From the NCBI GenBank assembly GCA_905233895.1, contig CAJOFL010000003.1, forward strand, positions 1-38,903: a stretch of DNA of 38,903 bases, in the 5' to 3' direction. Each line of letters begins with the position of its first letter. The first letter of the stretch is position 1. Position numbers and translations under genes: made by a program. The notes beneath the pieces were generated by a model, which was given only the letters and a program-made list of their open reading frames with translations, did no database searches and was not told where the DNA came from. The stretch is from an uncultured Bacteroidales bacterium (lineage in GTDB: Bacteria > Bacteroidota > Bacteroidia > Bacteroidales > P3). Of the stretch, positions 17,174 through 26,168 are shown piece by piece.

Positions 17174-18157
17174 TTAAACTATTTCAGCGAAATACTTCAT
17201 AAACTGGGTGCGCATAGCAACCGAGGCCTTGTCGGTGGGCTGTACGGCCAGCTTGCCGCGAATCTGCTGCAGGTTGTCGTAACCCTTACGCTGCATCCAT
17301 GCCACCAGACCGTCGTTGAGCGAGCGGAGATGCGAGATACCGTTCTTGTAGAGGCAGCTGACTACCTGCACCGTACCAGCACCGACAAGAATGAGCTTCA
17401 CCACATCGTCGGCAGTGTAAACGCCGGTCGAAGCAGAAATGTCGCAGCGCATCTTCTTACTGAGGATAGCCACCCAACGGAGTGTGTTGTAGAGCTGCTC
17501 GGGAGTGGAAAGATAGGAGGCATTCTTCAGTGTCTCGTTCTCTATATCGACATCCACCTCGATGCTCTTGTTGAACATCGTCACTCCCTGGATACCCATC
17601 CACGAAAGCTGCTGCATCTGCTTGGCCATATCGGTGAAATAGGTACCGACCTTGATGCTTATCGGAATAGAAATAGACTTGCGGAGAGTTGTGATTATCT
17701 GGCTGAAAGTGCGCTCCACATCGTCCGACGAAAGCGAGGTCTCATAAGGAAGGATAGCCATATTGAGTTCGATAGCGTCGCAACCAGCCTCCTGGAACTT
17801 CGAGGCATAGGTTAGCCAATTCTCGTATGAATAGCAGTTTATACTGCCTATAACCGGAATAGAAAGACGCTGCTTGGCCTCGCGGATGAGGGAGAAATGG
17901 CGGCCTAGCGAGTCGTCGGCCACGTGCTGGGCAATGTATTCGTAGCTGTCACCATAACTGTCAGTAGGGGCGACGATATGCGTATTGCGCTTGATATCGT
18001 AGATAATCTGTTCCTCGAACACCGACTTCAGAATGACGGCGCCGGCACCAGCAGCCTCCATCTCGACAAGCTTGTCAATATCGGCCGTCAAGCCGCAGCT
18101 TCCGACCACAATCGGGCTCTTAAGTTCGAGGCCCAAATATTTGGTTCTAGTATCCAT
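17174..18157 (-). CDS. Dihydroorotate dehydrogenase-like flavoprotein
   Basis: 327 residues with the beta/alpha barrel fold of class 1 dihydroorotate dehydrogenases (KYLGLELKSPIVVGS at the start, and GAGTVQVVSCLYKNG near the end in the FMN phosphate region). In true class 1A enzymes the loop after IELN carries the catalytic Cys (NLSCPN). Here it reads IELNMAILPYETS, with no Cys. It is therefore likely a paralogue that may not act on dihydroorotate; databases generally call this group DHOD-like. It is the first gene of an operon with the four-helix protein and the exonuclease. Confidence 0.85.
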   Translation of the reverse strand: MDTRTKYLGLELKSPIVVGSCGLTADIDKLVEMEAAGAGAVILKSVFEEQIIYDIKRNTHIVAPTDSYGDSYEYIAQHVADDSLGRHFSLIREAKQRLSIPVIGSINCYSYENWLTYASKFQEAGCDAIELNMAILPYETSLSSDDVERTFSQIITTLRKSISIPISIKVGTYFTDMAKQMQQLSWMGIQGVTMFNKSIEVDVDIENETLKNASYLSTPEQLYNTLRWVAILSKKMRCDISASTGVYTADDVVKLILVGAGTVQVVSCLYKNGISHLRSLNDGLVAWMQRKGYDNLQQIRGKLAVQPTDKASVAMRTQFMKYFAEIV

Positions 18158-18191
18158 ATTTCAGTTGTTTTTCTGCATTCAATATACTTTG

Positions 18192-18199
18192 CAAAAATA
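18192..18199 (-). promoter_or_regulatory. Probable -7 element of the DHOD-like operon
   Basis: TATTTTTG on the minus strand, 34 bases before the ATG. No TTTG lies at the expected distance, so this is only a partial match. Confidence 0.5.
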
Positions 18200-18358
18200 T
18201 GTAAATTATATTTACTAAAAAAATTTTTCTTTAAAATTTTAACATATTTTATACCATACTACTGATTATCAGCAATATATTTCTTCGATTAAAAAGATAA
18301 AAACAGCACCTGTTAATCACTTTTTTCAATTTCTGACGCGTAATTCACAAAAAATGTG

Positions 18359-18366
18359 TAATTTTG
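18359..18366 (+). promoter_or_regulatory. Probable -7 element of the TPR gene
   Basis: TAATTTTG followed by CAGCCCG, the same context seen at the tsaD promoter. The ATG is 43 bases on. No good -33 TTTG is present at the usual spacing. Confidence 0.55.
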
Positions 18367-18409
18367 CAGCCCGAAATTTAGTTAACGAAACATAAAGAAA
18401 GTATCGATA

Positions 18410-19084
18410 ATGGAAAAGCAAATTGAAGACAAAAACACCGAGATGGGCAACGTCATCACCCGCTCGGAGGAGTTCATCCAGAAAAACCAGAAGACACTTA
18501 TCATCGCCGTGGTGGCCGTATTAGTTGTCATCCTCGCAATCTTCGGCCTGCGCAAATGGTATTTCCAGCCCCGTGAGGACCGCGCCGCAAGCGAGATGTT
18601 TGCCGCCGAACAGTGGTTCAGCCAGGGCGATTTCCAGAAAGCCCTCGACGGTGACGACACATTCCGTGGTTTCATCGCTGTGGCCGACAGTTACAAAGGC
18701 ACCAAATCAGGCAACCTGGCCCGCTACTATGCAGGCATCTGCAACCTCCGCCTCGGCAACTTCGACGAGGCCGCCCACTGGCTCAAAAAGTACAACGGCA
18801 AAGACACTTTCACCCGCCCGTTGGCAAAGATAGCCCTCGGCGATGCCGAAATGGAACTTGGAAACACCAAGCAAGCCGTTGACAACTACCTCAAAGCCGC
18901 AAAGATGGAGCAGAATTTCGTCTCCACTCCCACCGCCCTTTTCAAAGCCGGTATGGGATATATGATTCTGGGCGACAACCAGAAGGCCCTCGACTGCTTC
19001 AAGCAGGTCAAGCAGGAGTACCCTGAAAGCACCGAATGGAGCGAAATTGACAAGTACATCGAACTGGCCGAGGCGGGCAAATAA
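18410..19084 (+). CDS. Membrane-anchored TPR protein (YfgM-like)
   Basis: 224 residues. A charged N-terminal segment of about 27 residues is followed by one membrane helix (about 29-48, IIAVVAVLVVILAIFGL), then three to four TPR repeats (about 70-210, for example KIALGDAEMELGNTKQAVDNYLKAA and GMGYMILGDNQKALDCFKQV). The layout matches the YfgM family, which holds client proteins near the Sec translocon. It has its own promoter and is followed by a terminator, so it is probably a single-gene unit. Confidence 0.85.
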   Translation: MEKQIEDKNTEMGNVITRSEEFIQKNQKTLIIAVVAVLVVILAIFGLRKWYFQPREDRAASEMFAAEQWFSQGDFQKALDGDDTFRGFIAVADSYKGTKSGNLARYYAGICNLRLGNFDEAAHWLKKYNGKDTFTRPLAKIALGDAEMELGNTKQAVDNYLKAAKMEQNFVSTPTALFKAGMGYMILGDNQKALDCFKQVKQEYPESTEWSEIDKYIELAEAGK

Positions 19085-19108
19085 TCGCCAGCCCACCCAG
19101 CAATCCAC

Positions 19109-19138
19109 AAGGGTACCCTGTGAGGGTGCCCTTATTTT
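19109..19138 (+). terminator. Terminator after the TPR gene
   Basis: AAGGGTACCCT (19109-19119), loop GTG, AGGGTGCCCTT (19123-19133): 11 pairs including one G-T, followed by ATTTTAT. It lies 25 bases after the TPR stop and before the HEXXH gene. Confidence 0.82.
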
Positions 19139-19148
19139 ATAACAAACC

Positions 19149-19487
19149 ATGCGCCCGCTAACCATCCACACCCGCCACTTTCCACCGAGTCGTTTCTACG
19201 CCATCACCCTTTTCCCATTCGTTTTCTACAATGGCGCCCCCCTCACCGAACGTGACCTGCGACACGAGACCATACACCTCTGGCAGCAGGCCGCCCTCCT
19301 CGTCCTCCCCTTCTACCTGCTCTACATCCTCTTCTGGTTGGCTGGCCTCGTCCGCTACCGCGACCCCTTCCGGGCCTACCGCGAGATACCATTCGAGCGT
19401 TCCGCCTACCGACTCGAGAACAAGAAACTACAAAAGCCTGCGGTGCAGGCTTTTGATTGGATAAAATGTATCGTAAAAGAAGATTAA
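19149..19487 (+). CDS. Tiny membrane protein with an HEXXH motif
   Basis: 112 residues. HETIH (residues 39-43) fits the zinc-binding HEXXH motif of metallopeptidases and is followed by a hydrophobic segment (about 48-68). A conserved-looking RDPFRAYREIPFERSAY with two Glu residues follows, either of which could be a third ligand. No signal peptide is clear. I recall similar short proteins in Bacteroidota annotated only as hypothetical. It begins after the TPR terminator with no evident promoter of its own. Its last 3-4 bases overlap the convergent MgtC-type gene, and its final codons contain a terminator-like hairpin. Confidence 0.75.
   Translation: MRPLTIHTRHFPPSRFYAITLFPFVFYNGAPLTERDLRHETIHLWQQAALLVLPFYLLYILFWLAGLVRYRDPFRAYREIPFERSAYRLENKKLQKPAVQAFDWIKCIVKED
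19431..19455 (-). terminator. Hairpin terminator of the MgtC operon, inside the HEXXH gene
   Basis: CAAAAGCCTGC (19431-19441), loop GGT, GCAGGCTTTTG (19445-19455): a perfect 11-bp stem. It lies 29 bases past the stop of the MgtC-type gene, the right place for the end of the seven-gene minus-strand operon, and it is embedded in the coding sequence of the convergent HEXXH gene (LQKPAVQAFD). The flanking T run is short, so strength is uncertain. Confidence 0.6.
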
Positions 19488-19939
19488 TCTTCGCCTTTGC
19501 CAAGTTTCTTTTTGAGATAGATTTCGATGCTCTTGAGGCCCCAGTTGATGGCTATGATGACGGCGACGGCGATGAGGGCCTCGCGCCACATGCCGTAGCC
19601 ACAGAGGCATCCCACGGCGGCAGAGCACCAGATGGTGGCCGCCGACGAGAGACCATGGATGGTCACTCCGTTCTTCATGATGACACCTGCACCAAGGAAA
19701 CCGATGCCGGTTACCACCTGCGAGAGGACTCGCAGATTGTCGTTGTTGACCGGCCCACCGGCGGCAACGGCGCTCATAATAACGCTCTCGCTGATAAGAA
19801 TAAAGATACACGCGCCCACTGCCACCAGCGAGTTGGTGGTGAGGCCTGCCTGACGCTGCTTCAGCTCGCGCTGCGCGCCGATGATGATACCAGCCAGAAG
19901 TGCTGTGGCCAGACGGAAGATAAAGATATTTATTGGCAT
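19484..19939 (-). CDS. MgtC/SapB family membrane protein
   Basis: 151 residues with four to five membrane helices. The conserved family segments are LLAGIIIGAQRELKQRQAGLTTN (residues 14-36) and VVTGIGFLGAGVIMKNG (about 75-91), which include the acidic and Arg residues typical of the family. MgtC proteins inhibit the F1Fo ATP synthase or help growth in low magnesium in some pathogens. In most bacteria the role of the short form is unknown, and this one lacks the C-terminal ACT-like domain of long MgtC proteins. It is the last gene of the minus-strand operon and overlaps rsmI by 10 bases. Confidence 0.9.
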   Translation of the reverse strand: MPINIFIFRLATALLAGIIIGAQRELKQRQAGLTTNSLVAVGACIFILISESVIMSAVAAGGPVNNDNLRVLSQVVTGIGFLGAGVIMKNGVTIHGLSSAATIWCSAAVGCLCGYGMWREALIAVAVIIAINWGLKSIEIYLKKKLGKGED

Positions 19940-20601
19940 TTCCCTGAAAGTATGACTACTATTTCTCCTTTGACCTCCTTCTGCCGGAAGTGGGCCAGCA
20001 CCTCGGCAAGGTTTCCGCGAGCAGTCTCGGCGTGAATCTTACTTATTTCTCGGCTAACGCTAACCTGCCGTTCCTCACCTAGCACTTCGGACAATTCCTC
20101 AAGCAACTTTACCAGACGGAATGGGCTCTCGTATATTATCATCGTCCGCTCCTCGTCGGCGAGGGCGCGGATGGCCGTCTGGCGACCTTTCTTGTGGGGC
20201 AGGAAGCCCAGGAAGGTGAAGCGGTCGCATGGCAAACCACTGTCTATCAGCGCTGGCACGAAGGCCGTTGCCCCCGGCAGGCACTCCACCTCCACCCCAG
20301 CCTTCACCGCTTCGCGAACCAGCAGAAAACCCGGGTCGCTGATTCCGGGGGTTCCGGCGTCGGTAACCACAGCGATGGTGGTGCCGCCCTTCAGACGCTC
20401 CACAAGGTCGGCCACCGTCTGGTGTTCGTTGAAGATGTGGTAGCTCTGCATCGGCGTATCAATGCTGTAGTGCTGTAGCAGCACACGGCTGGTGCGAGTA
20501 TCCTCGGCCAGGATAAGGTCGACAGAACGGAGAACCTCGACGCCACGGTAGGTCATGTCGCCGAGGTTCCCGACAGGTGTAGGCACCAAGTACAATTTCA
20601 T
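19930..20601 (-). CDS. rsmI: 16S rRNA (cytidine(1402)-2'-O)-methyltransferase RsmI
   Basis: RsmI methylates the 2'-OH of C1402 in the decoding centre of 16S rRNA using SAM. The family motifs are in order: LVPTPVGNLGDMTYRGVEV, LAEDTRTS, TDAGTPGISDPG and LPGATAFVPALI. At 223 residues from the ATG at 20599-20601 it is slightly short but complete. A start at 20613 (four extra residues) is also possible and would overlap the yebC stop. It overlaps the MgtC-type gene by 10 bases. Confidence 0.94.
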   Translation of the reverse strand: MKLYLVPTPVGNLGDMTYRGVEVLRSVDLILAEDTRTSRVLLQHYSIDTPMQSYHIFNEHQTVADLVERLKGGTTIAVVTDAGTPGISDPGFLLVREAVKAGVEVECLPGATAFVPALIDSGLPCDRFTFLGFLPHKKGRQTAIRALADEERTMIIYESPFRLVKLLEELSEVLGEERQVSVSREISKIHAETARGNLAEVLAHFRQKEVKGEIVVILSGKCQ

Positions 20602-20612
20602 GATAGGAGACA

Positions 20613-21353
20613 CTATTCCTCCTCGAAGTCGTCGGGGATTTCCATGTCGTGGTAGACGTTGGTGACGTCATCGTCCTCCTCGAGGATACCGATAATCTTC
20701 ATTACCTTGCGAATAGTCTCCTCGTCCACCTGACGGAGGGTGTTGGGGATGCGCTGAAGTTCAGCGCTCTCGCACTCTATACCCTTCTCCTCGAGCATCT
20801 TGACCATGTTGCCAAAGTCCTCGTAGGCAGTGTAGAGGGTCAGGTACTCGTCGTCAGCCTCCATCTCTTCAAGACCACCGTCGATAAGTTCCATCTCCAA
20901 CTCATCGACATCCATATCGGGCTTGCGGGGGATGACGAAGACACCCTTGCGGGTGAAGAGGAAAGCGAGGCTGCCGTTGGTCTCGAGGGTGCCGCCGTTC
21001 TTGTTCATGATGGACTTGACATTGGCGACGGTACGGTTGTTGTTGTCCGAAAGGGCCTCGATGAAGAGGGCGATACCATGGTTGACGTGGCACTCGAAAG
21101 TGAGTTCCATCATCTGGGCGGCATCCTTGTCGTTAGCCTTGTTGATGGTACGCTGGAGGGTGTCCTTGGGCATGTTGCAGCCACGTGCGTTCTGCACGAG
21201 CAGACGTAGACGGGGGTTGCTGTCGGGGTCGGGACCGCCCTCGCGCACGGCGATGGCCACTTGTTTCAAAATATTACTCCATTGTTTCGAGCGCTTGGCA
21301 TCGGCAGCGCCTTTGGCGCGTTTGATCTTAGACCATTTGTTGTGTCCTGACAT
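20613..21353 (-). CDS. yebC: YebC/PmpR family regulator
   Basis: 246 residues. The start SGHNKWSKIKRAKGAADAKR is the hallmark of the family, followed by GGPDPDSNPRLR, ARGCNMPKDTLQRTI and FECHVNHGIALFIEAL. YebC proteins are reported both as DNA-binding regulators and, more recently, as factors that help ribosomes through proline-rich sequences. The latter fits well with the Glu-Pro-rich protein encoded two genes upstream. It is normal length, with an acidic tail. Confidence 0.95.
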   Translation of the reverse strand: MSGHNKWSKIKRAKGAADAKRSKQWSNILKQVAIAVREGGPDPDSNPRLRLLVQNARGCNMPKDTLQRTINKANDKDAAQMMELTFECHVNHGIALFIEALSDNNNRTVANVKSIMNKNGGTLETNGSLAFLFTRKGVFVIPRKPDMDVDELEMELIDGGLEEMEADDEYLTLYTAYEDFGNMVKMLEEKGIECESAELQRIPNTLRQVDEETIRKVMKIIGILEEDDDVTNVYHDMEIPDDFEEE

Positions 21354-21382
21354 AATGATGATGTTTTATTGAGTTATTATTG

Positions 21383-22054
21383 TTATTTGTTGTTTTTCCA
21401 CTGGATATATGTGATGGGCTTGCCTTCAGCGAGGAACATGCGCTCGTAGAAGGTCTGCGTCATTTTCGCTTCGCTCAACGTAGATACGTTGTCGTTGTAG
21501 AGGTCGTTGGTGCTGGCCAGCACCTCCACATCACGCGTGGGAAGCACCTCGTTGAGTGTGTACTCATACAATTCCTGGCTGTCTGTCTTAAGGTGCATTA
21601 CACTCTGTGGAGCAAGAAAATGGGCATAGGCGTCGAGGAAGCGCGGCGCAGAGAGACGCTTGTTTGGCTTTTTCGGCTGCGGGTCGCAGAATGTAAGCCA
21701 TATCTCCGAGACCTCGCTTGGAGCGAAGAAGCGATCAATCAACTCGATACGGGTACGGATAAAAGCCACATTTGGAAGAGGCTCCTCGAGCGCTGTCTTG
21801 GCACCACGCCATAGACGTGCACCCTTGATGTCGACCCCGACATAGTTGCGGTCAGGATGGATACGGGCCAATGCCAGGCAGTAGTCGCCTTTGCCACAGC
21901 CAAGTTCCAGAGTTATGGGATTATCGTTTCCAAAGTGGTCACTCCAGTGTCCGCGGAGAGCAAATCCCTCCTGTTCCAACTGGTCGAATCCAACTTGGAA
22001 CAGGTTGGGGAATGTCAGGTTCTCTGCGAAACGCTGCAGCTTGTGGTGACCCAT
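21383..22054 (-). CDS. trmB: tRNA (guanine(46)-N7)-methyltransferase TrmB
   Basis: 223 residues. The SAM-binding motif is LELGCGKGDYCLALA. The family-specific LTFCDPQPKKPNKRLSAPRF and the later HLKTDSQELYEYT identify TrmB, which forms m7G46 in the tRNA variable loop. It is full length and begins 4 bases after the HU/SPOR gene stop in the same operon. The reading frame starts MGHHKLQRFAEN, as expected for Bacteroidota members. Confidence 0.95.
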   Translation of the reverse strand: MGHHKLQRFAENLTFPNLFQVGFDQLEQEGFALRGHWSDHFGNDNPITLELGCGKGDYCLALARIHPDRNYVGVDIKGARLWRGAKTALEEPLPNVAFIRTRIELIDRFFAPSEVSEIWLTFCDPQPKKPNKRLSAPRFLDAYAHFLAPQSVMHLKTDSQELYEYTLNEVLPTRDVEVLASTNDLYNDNVSTLSEAKMTQTFYERMFLAEGKPITYIQWKNNK

Positions 22055-22058
22055 CAGA

Positions 22059-24302
22059 CTACCATTCTTTAATCACAACGTCACCGTCGTACCAACTCTT
22101 GACATGCTTATAGAGTGCCTCGGCCGCAGTGCGAGTCGAAGCGCTGCCCATACTGACATAGAAGAGGTCGTTCTTCTCGATGATATAGGCATCGCAACCC
22201 TGCTCATGGAGGCGGGCCGTGAGATTGGCGGCGGTACCGCGGTTGAGATAGAAGCCAGCGATAAGGTCAAAGCCTTGCTTGCTATCCTTCGAAACATATA
22301 CAAAGACGGGTGTTTCGTCGCTCACGGTCTTTTTCTTGGCGTTGGCCTTTGCCTTGTCTGATGCAGCCTTCTCAGCAGTCTTCACCTGCTGCACCTCAGC
22401 GGCAGTCTTCTGAGTAGCACCACCGGGCTGGAGACCAAGTTCGTCTACCATAGCGTAGAGAATATCATCGAGGGCACTGTAGTTCATCAACTCAGTCTGT
22501 ACCTTGATACGGGCGTTGTTGGCACGCTTGGCCTTAAGGAGCGGCTCATTGAAGCGGTAGATATAGTCGTCATAGGGGATGAGACGCTGCACAGCGAAGC
22601 GGTCGGCTAGCAGGTCAGCCATACGGTCGGCAGCATACTGGCGCACACGATCCATCATCGGGGCGGTGGCACGGGCATAACCACGGGCGGCCAAGTAGTC
22701 GGCAATATAACCAGCCATATTGCGGCACACACGGTCGGTATTTCCGTTGATGTCGCGCGGCGAGTATTCAATCATGTCGGTATTGAAGGTCAGACTATTG
22801 ACAGCAGGCACATCAAGGTGCTTTCCGCTCTGGGCCACCGGAGTCTCAACGGCGGCAGGCTGTTTGCCAAATCCGCGCTTGAGAAGGAAGTAATATGCGC
22901 CACCGGCAAGCAAGAGAAGCATAAGGAGAATTATCAGCAACAACGGCCAGATACTGCGGTGCTTGCGATTGTCATCAGCCTCATGAGTATCAGTATAGGA
23001 TGTAGCTGGAAGCAGTTCGTCAGCAAGTTTGCGGTTGCGTTCTGCCTGCTTGGCAGCTTCTTTCTCAGCTTTGCGGAGGGTTCTCTCCTCGTCGCGAGCA
23101 GCAATGGCGGCAGCCTTTGCGGCATCTTGCTCTGCCTTGCGGAGAGCTTTTTCCTCATCACGGGCGGCATTGGCGGCAGCCTTAGCGGCTTCATGCTCAG
23201 CCTTGTGTTCTGCCTTGAGGCGCTGTTCCTCGGCCTTTGCCTGCTGGCGAGCGGCCACTGCGGCAAGGGCGGCGGCTTTCTTTTCAGCCTTTATACGCTC
23301 CTCTTCGGCTTTCTTCTCGGCCTTGATACGTTCCTCCTCGGCCTTCTTCTCAGCCTTGATGCGGGCAGCCTCGGCCTCGCGCTCGGCACGAATACGTTCT
23401 TCTTCAGCCTTCTTCTCAGCCTTGCGCATCTCCTCCTCTGCACGACGCATCTCCTCGGCAGCCTGCTTTTCGCGGGCCAAGCGCTCTTTCTCGGCCTGAG
23501 CCTCTGCCTTTATACGTTCCTCTTCGGCCTTCTTCTCCAGACGACGGCGCTCCTCTTCCTCTTTCTTCTCCCTCTTCAGTCGCTCCTTTTCGGCCTTTGC
23601 AGCAGCCTTGGGATCAACATAATTGTCTTTCTCCTTGGATATTTCGTCCACACGGTCAAGCGCACCTTCCCACAGCTTGTCCTCTACAGGTTCGGGCTCC
23701 GGTTCTGGTTCAGGCTCAGGTTCGGGTTGAGGCTCAGGTTCCGGTTCGGGCTCAGGTTCTGGTTCAGGCTCGGGTTCGGGTTCAGGCTCGGGTTCAGGCT
23801 CCGGTTCAGGTTCGGGCTCGGTTTTTTCCTCAATCACAGGAACTTCTTCGTCTTCAAACTGGGCAAATGGGTCTTCCTCGCCTTCATGGTCATATATCTT
23901 CACATCGGTCAGCGGCACTTCGTCGCTGTCGGCATCGAGCACAAGGTCGTCTGCCACACGGAACTGGAATGTCTTTTTGTCTTTGGTAGAGATAGTTCCA
24001 AGGCCTACAAAAGTGTGACTACCATTGCTTTTGACCCTATCGGTCAGAGCATCGACATAATTGCGCCACATCTGCCGCGCAACATCCTCACTCACGCACT
24101 CACGCTCTGCAATAGCTTGTACAACAACGCTATCGCCCTCCTGCTTATCGCCGAAAGCAATGGTGTGGCTTGCCGGATAATAGGTATTCGTCTTGGAATC
24201 GTGGTACGGTTCCTTGAGTACACTTTCCATTGTTCCGATGCCGGGTATTTCAACACTCTTACCCTTTTGCAACAGTTCCACAATCAAGTCTGAAATATTC
24301 AT
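22059..24302 (-). CDS. HU-CCDC81 and SPOR domain membrane protein with Glu-Pro repeat
   Basis: 747 residues in an order known from Bacteroidota: two HU-like (HU-CCDC81) domains in the cytoplasm (about 1-125), an acidic stretch, about 22 Glu-Pro dipeptides in a row (about 162-206), a long Lys/Glu/Ala-rich coiled coil (about 215-425, repeated [11 protein letters not shown]), one membrane helix (about 448-470, [15 protein letters not shown]), and a periplasmic part ending in a SPOR domain (about 670-747, [18 protein letters not shown]). SPOR domains bind denuded peptidoglycan at the division site, so the protein could link the cell interior to septal wall. The Glu-Pro run would act as a stiff spacer. 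It is translated within the seven-gene operon. Confidence 0.88.
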   Translation of the reverse strand: MNISDLIVELLQKGKSVEIPGIGTMESVLKEPYHDSKTNTYYPASHTIAFGDKQEGDSVVVQAIAERECVSEDVARQMWRNYVDALTDRVKSNGSHTFVGLGTISTKDKKTFQFRVADDLVLDADSDEVPLTDVKIYDHEGEEDPFAQFEDEEVPVIEEKTEPEPEPEPEPEPEPEPEPEPEPEPEPEPEPQPEPEPEPEPEPEPVEDKLWEGALDRVDEISKEKDNYVDPKAAAKAEKERLKREKKEEEERRRLEKKAEEERIKAEAQAEKERLAREKQAAEEMRRAEEEMRKAEKKAEEERIRAEREAEAARIKAEKKAEEERIKAEKKAEEERIKAEKKAAALAAVAARQQAKAEEQRLKAEHKAEHEAAKAAANAARDEEKALRKAEQDAAKAAAIAARDEERTLRKAEKEAAKQAERNRKLADELLPATSYTDTHEADDNRKHRSIWPLLLIILLMLLLLAGGAYYFLLKRGFGKQPAAVETPVAQSGKHLDVPAVNSLTFNTDMIEYSPRDINGNTDRVCRNMAGYIADYLAARGYARATAPMMDRVRQYAADRMADLLADRFAVQRLIPYDDYIYRFNEPLLKAKRANNARIKVQTELMNYSALDDILYAMVDELGLQPGGATQKTAAEVQQVKTAEKAASDKAKANAKKKTVSDETPVFVYVSKDSKQGFDLIAGFYLNRGTAANLTARLHEQGCDAYIIEKNDLFYVSMGSASTRTAAEALYKHVKSWYDGDVVIKEW
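23688..23820 (-). repeat. Hexanucleotide repeat encoding (Glu-Pro)n
   Basis: About 22 imperfect copies of a 6-nt unit (GAACCT/GAGCCC variants on the minus strand) with silent changes at third positions, interrupted once by Gln-Pro. The unit varies in sequence, so it has not just expanded. Its length may differ between strains. Confidence 0.85.
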
Positions 24303-24330
24303 AGGTGCAGTATTATTATCTTTATGTTTT

Positions 24331-25098
24331 TCAATTGTTTATACTTGCCCAAATCTCTTCCGCGCGTACCAAGTCGGCTGGTGTGTCAATTCCTACACCA
24401 TCGTAGTCGGTCTCGGCCACTGCAATCTTATAGCCAGCCTCAAGCCAACGCAACTGCTCCAGTTTCTCACTCATTTCCAACGGACTCTGGGGCAGGCGAC
24501 AGAGTTCAAGGAGCACCTTGCTACGGAAGGCATAGATACCAATATGCTTATAATAGACGCCTTTATCAAGCCACTGGCTTTGAGGCACATCGCGGCGATA
24601 AGGTATTGGCTGGCGGCTAAAGTAAAGTGCCCTGGCATCGCTGGTGCAAATCACCTTTGCGGTGTTTGGAGAGATTAGATCCTCCTCTTTTTCGATGCGA
24701 CGACGAAGTGTGGCAATCTGAACTTCAGGGTTGCGGAAACATGCCACAAGTGTCTCAATATCACAGGGGCGCACCAACGGCTCATCTCCCTGTAGGTTGA
24801 CAACCACATCGAAATCAACACCTTCAGCCTGCAACTTGCGAACCACCTCGCCACAACGGTCGGTACCGCTCTGGTGTTCGGACGAAGTCATAACCGAAAC
24901 CTTATGCCCTGCAGCGGAATCGATGCAGTCGGCAATACGGATATCATCGGTGGCAACACGCACATCGTCAACACACTGGGTATCGGCAGCGCGACGCCAC
25001 ACATGCTCAATGATGGGCTTACCACCAAGAAGAACAAGGGGTTTCCCTGGGAAACGGGTCGATGCGTAACGCGCTGGGATTATGACGATGGTTCTCAT
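24331..25098 (-). CDS. kdsB: 3-deoxy-manno-octulosonate cytidylyltransferase KdsB
   Basis: 255 residues. KdsB joins Kdo to CMP, giving the donor used by WaaA to attach Kdo to lipid A. The start [20 protein letters not shown] holds the nucleotide-binding Arg and Lys. LQGDEPLV is the metal and nucleotide site, and KHIGIYAFR is typical. It is full length. It lies 6 bases after the deoxynucleoside kinase gene. The matching transferase, waaA, is at 33482. Confidence 0.96.
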   Translation of the reverse strand: MRTIVIIPARYASTRFPGKPLVLLGGKPIIEHVWRRAADTQCVDDVRVATDDIRIADCIDSAAGHKVSVMTSSEHQSGTDRCGEVVRKLQAEGVDFDVVVNLQGDEPLVRPCDIETLVACFRNPEVQIATLRRRIEKEEDLISPNTAKVICTSDARALYFSRQPIPYRRDVPQSQWLDKGVYYKHIGIYAFRSKVLLELCRLPQSPLEMSEKLEQLRWLEAGYKIAVAETDYDGVGIDTPADLVRAEEIWASINN

Positions 25099-25104
25099 AT
25101 CTGA

Positions 25105-25722
25105 CTAGTGGGCAAAAAGGCTATTGAATTCCGCGTCTATTTTATTGATAATCTGACCCAAGGCTGTACGATCCTCAACAAAGTCGCACTCGTCGGTATT
25201 GACCACAATCATCTTGCCTTCATAGTTCTCGGCCCAGTTTTCATAGCGGTCGTTAAGGTTGGTAAGATAGTCGAGACGGATACTGCTTTCGTAGTCGCGA
25301 CCGCGTTTCTGGATATGTTTGATAAGGGTAGTAACATCGCCGCGAACATAAATCATCAGGTCAGGTTTGGGAAGCAGCGAATAAAGGAGGTCAAAAAGTT
25401 CGGTATATGTTTCAAGGTCGCGAGTGGTCATCAGGCCCATACTCTGCAGGTTAGGGGCGAAAATACAGGCGTCATCGTAGAGCGAGCGGTCCTTAATGAA
25501 GTTATCTCCAATTGCCTGAAGTTCGGCAAGCTGCTGGAAATTAGCATACAAAGAATGCACCACCATATTGAAAGACCAACGGCGCATATCCTCCGAGAAG
25601 CTCGTAAGATAGGGATTTTCCTCGGCGGGCCCAAAGACCGCCCTGTAACCGTAATGCTTCGACAGAAGCTTGGTGAGCTCCGTCTTACCTGCGCCAATAT
25701 TGCCCGAGATTGCTATCTGCAT
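25105..25722 (-). CDS. Deoxynucleoside kinase
   Basis: 205 residues. It phosphorylates deoxyadenosine, deoxycytidine or deoxyguanosine for nucleotide salvage. The P-loop is GNIGAGKTEL (residues 7-16), the catalytic Asp-Arg-Ser is in KDRSLYDDACIFA, and the Arg-rich lid is KRGRDYESSI. This is the dCK/dGK-like family common in Bacteroidota. It is the first gene of the seven-gene minus-strand operon, whose promoter lies 82-114 bases upstream. Confidence 0.93.
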   Translation of the reverse strand: MQIAISGNIGAGKTELTKLLSKHYGYRAVFGPAEENPYLTSFSEDMRRWSFNMVVHSLYANFQQLAELQAIGDNFIKDRSLYDDACIFAPNLQSMGLMTTRDLETYTELFDLLYSLLPKPDLMIYVRGDVTTLIKHIQKRGRDYESSIRLDYLTNLNDRYENWAENYEGKMIVVNTDECDFVEDRTALGQIINKIDAEFNSLFAH

Positions 25723-25803
25723 ATATTTTTCTATTAACTATATATTACATTTCTCGCTGAAACATAAATATATAGCGACTTATTACCATAATATTTGAAC
25801 TCG

Positions 25804-25836
25804 CAAATATACACAATATTTTTTAATTAACGCAAA
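25804..25836 (-). promoter_or_regulatory. Promoter of the seven-gene minus-strand operon
   Basis: On the minus strand TTTG (25836-25833), a 21-base spacer, then TATATTTG (25811-25804). This fits the Bacteroidota consensus and gives a leader of about 75 bases before the kinase ATG. Confidence 0.72.
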
Positions 25837-25970
25837 AAAATTACTTCAAAAACAGAAAAACATCCATACGCAGCCAAAAAGCAAAATATGCCAAACCATT
25901 GATTTACAAGCATCTGCAAGACAAAAATTGATTTATTTAATTGAATGTCTGCAACTTAAACCCCATTTGT

Positions 25971-26018
25971 ACTGATCAACGCCTGATCAACGCCTGACCA
26001 ACGCCTGACCAACGCCTA
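25971..26018 (+). repeat. 11-bp direct repeat array, copy 3
   Basis: Partial unit ACTGATCAA (25971-25979), then CGCCTGATCAA, CGCCTGACCAA, CGCCTGACCAA and a partial CGCCTA. It has one more unit than the other copies and lacks their upstream ACCTT flank and 20-bp block. Confidence 0.9.
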
Positions 26019-26137
26019 CTATCGTCCGACATAAGTCTGACATAACCGAAAAAGATACTTAAAACAGACAAACACCTGATTCCATGTATTTTAGTGATTT
26101 TTCAAAAAACAGTCAGACAAGAAAGGTTATATTAAAT

Positions 26138-26168
26138 TTTGAAAATTGACTTTTTATATGTATTTTTG
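26138..26168 (+). promoter_or_regulatory. nadC operon promoter
   Basis: TTTG (26138-26141), a 19-base spacer, then TATTTTTG (26161-26168): a perfect fit to the Bacteroidota consensus. The nadC ATG is 65 bases on. Confidence 0.82.

Noticed and set aside
22818..24293. A 491-residue open frame on the plus strand
   Set aside because: It is the antisense shadow of the HU/SPOR gene; its Leu/Phe/Gly-rich sequence mirrors the Glu/Lys/Pro repeats and shows no family motif.
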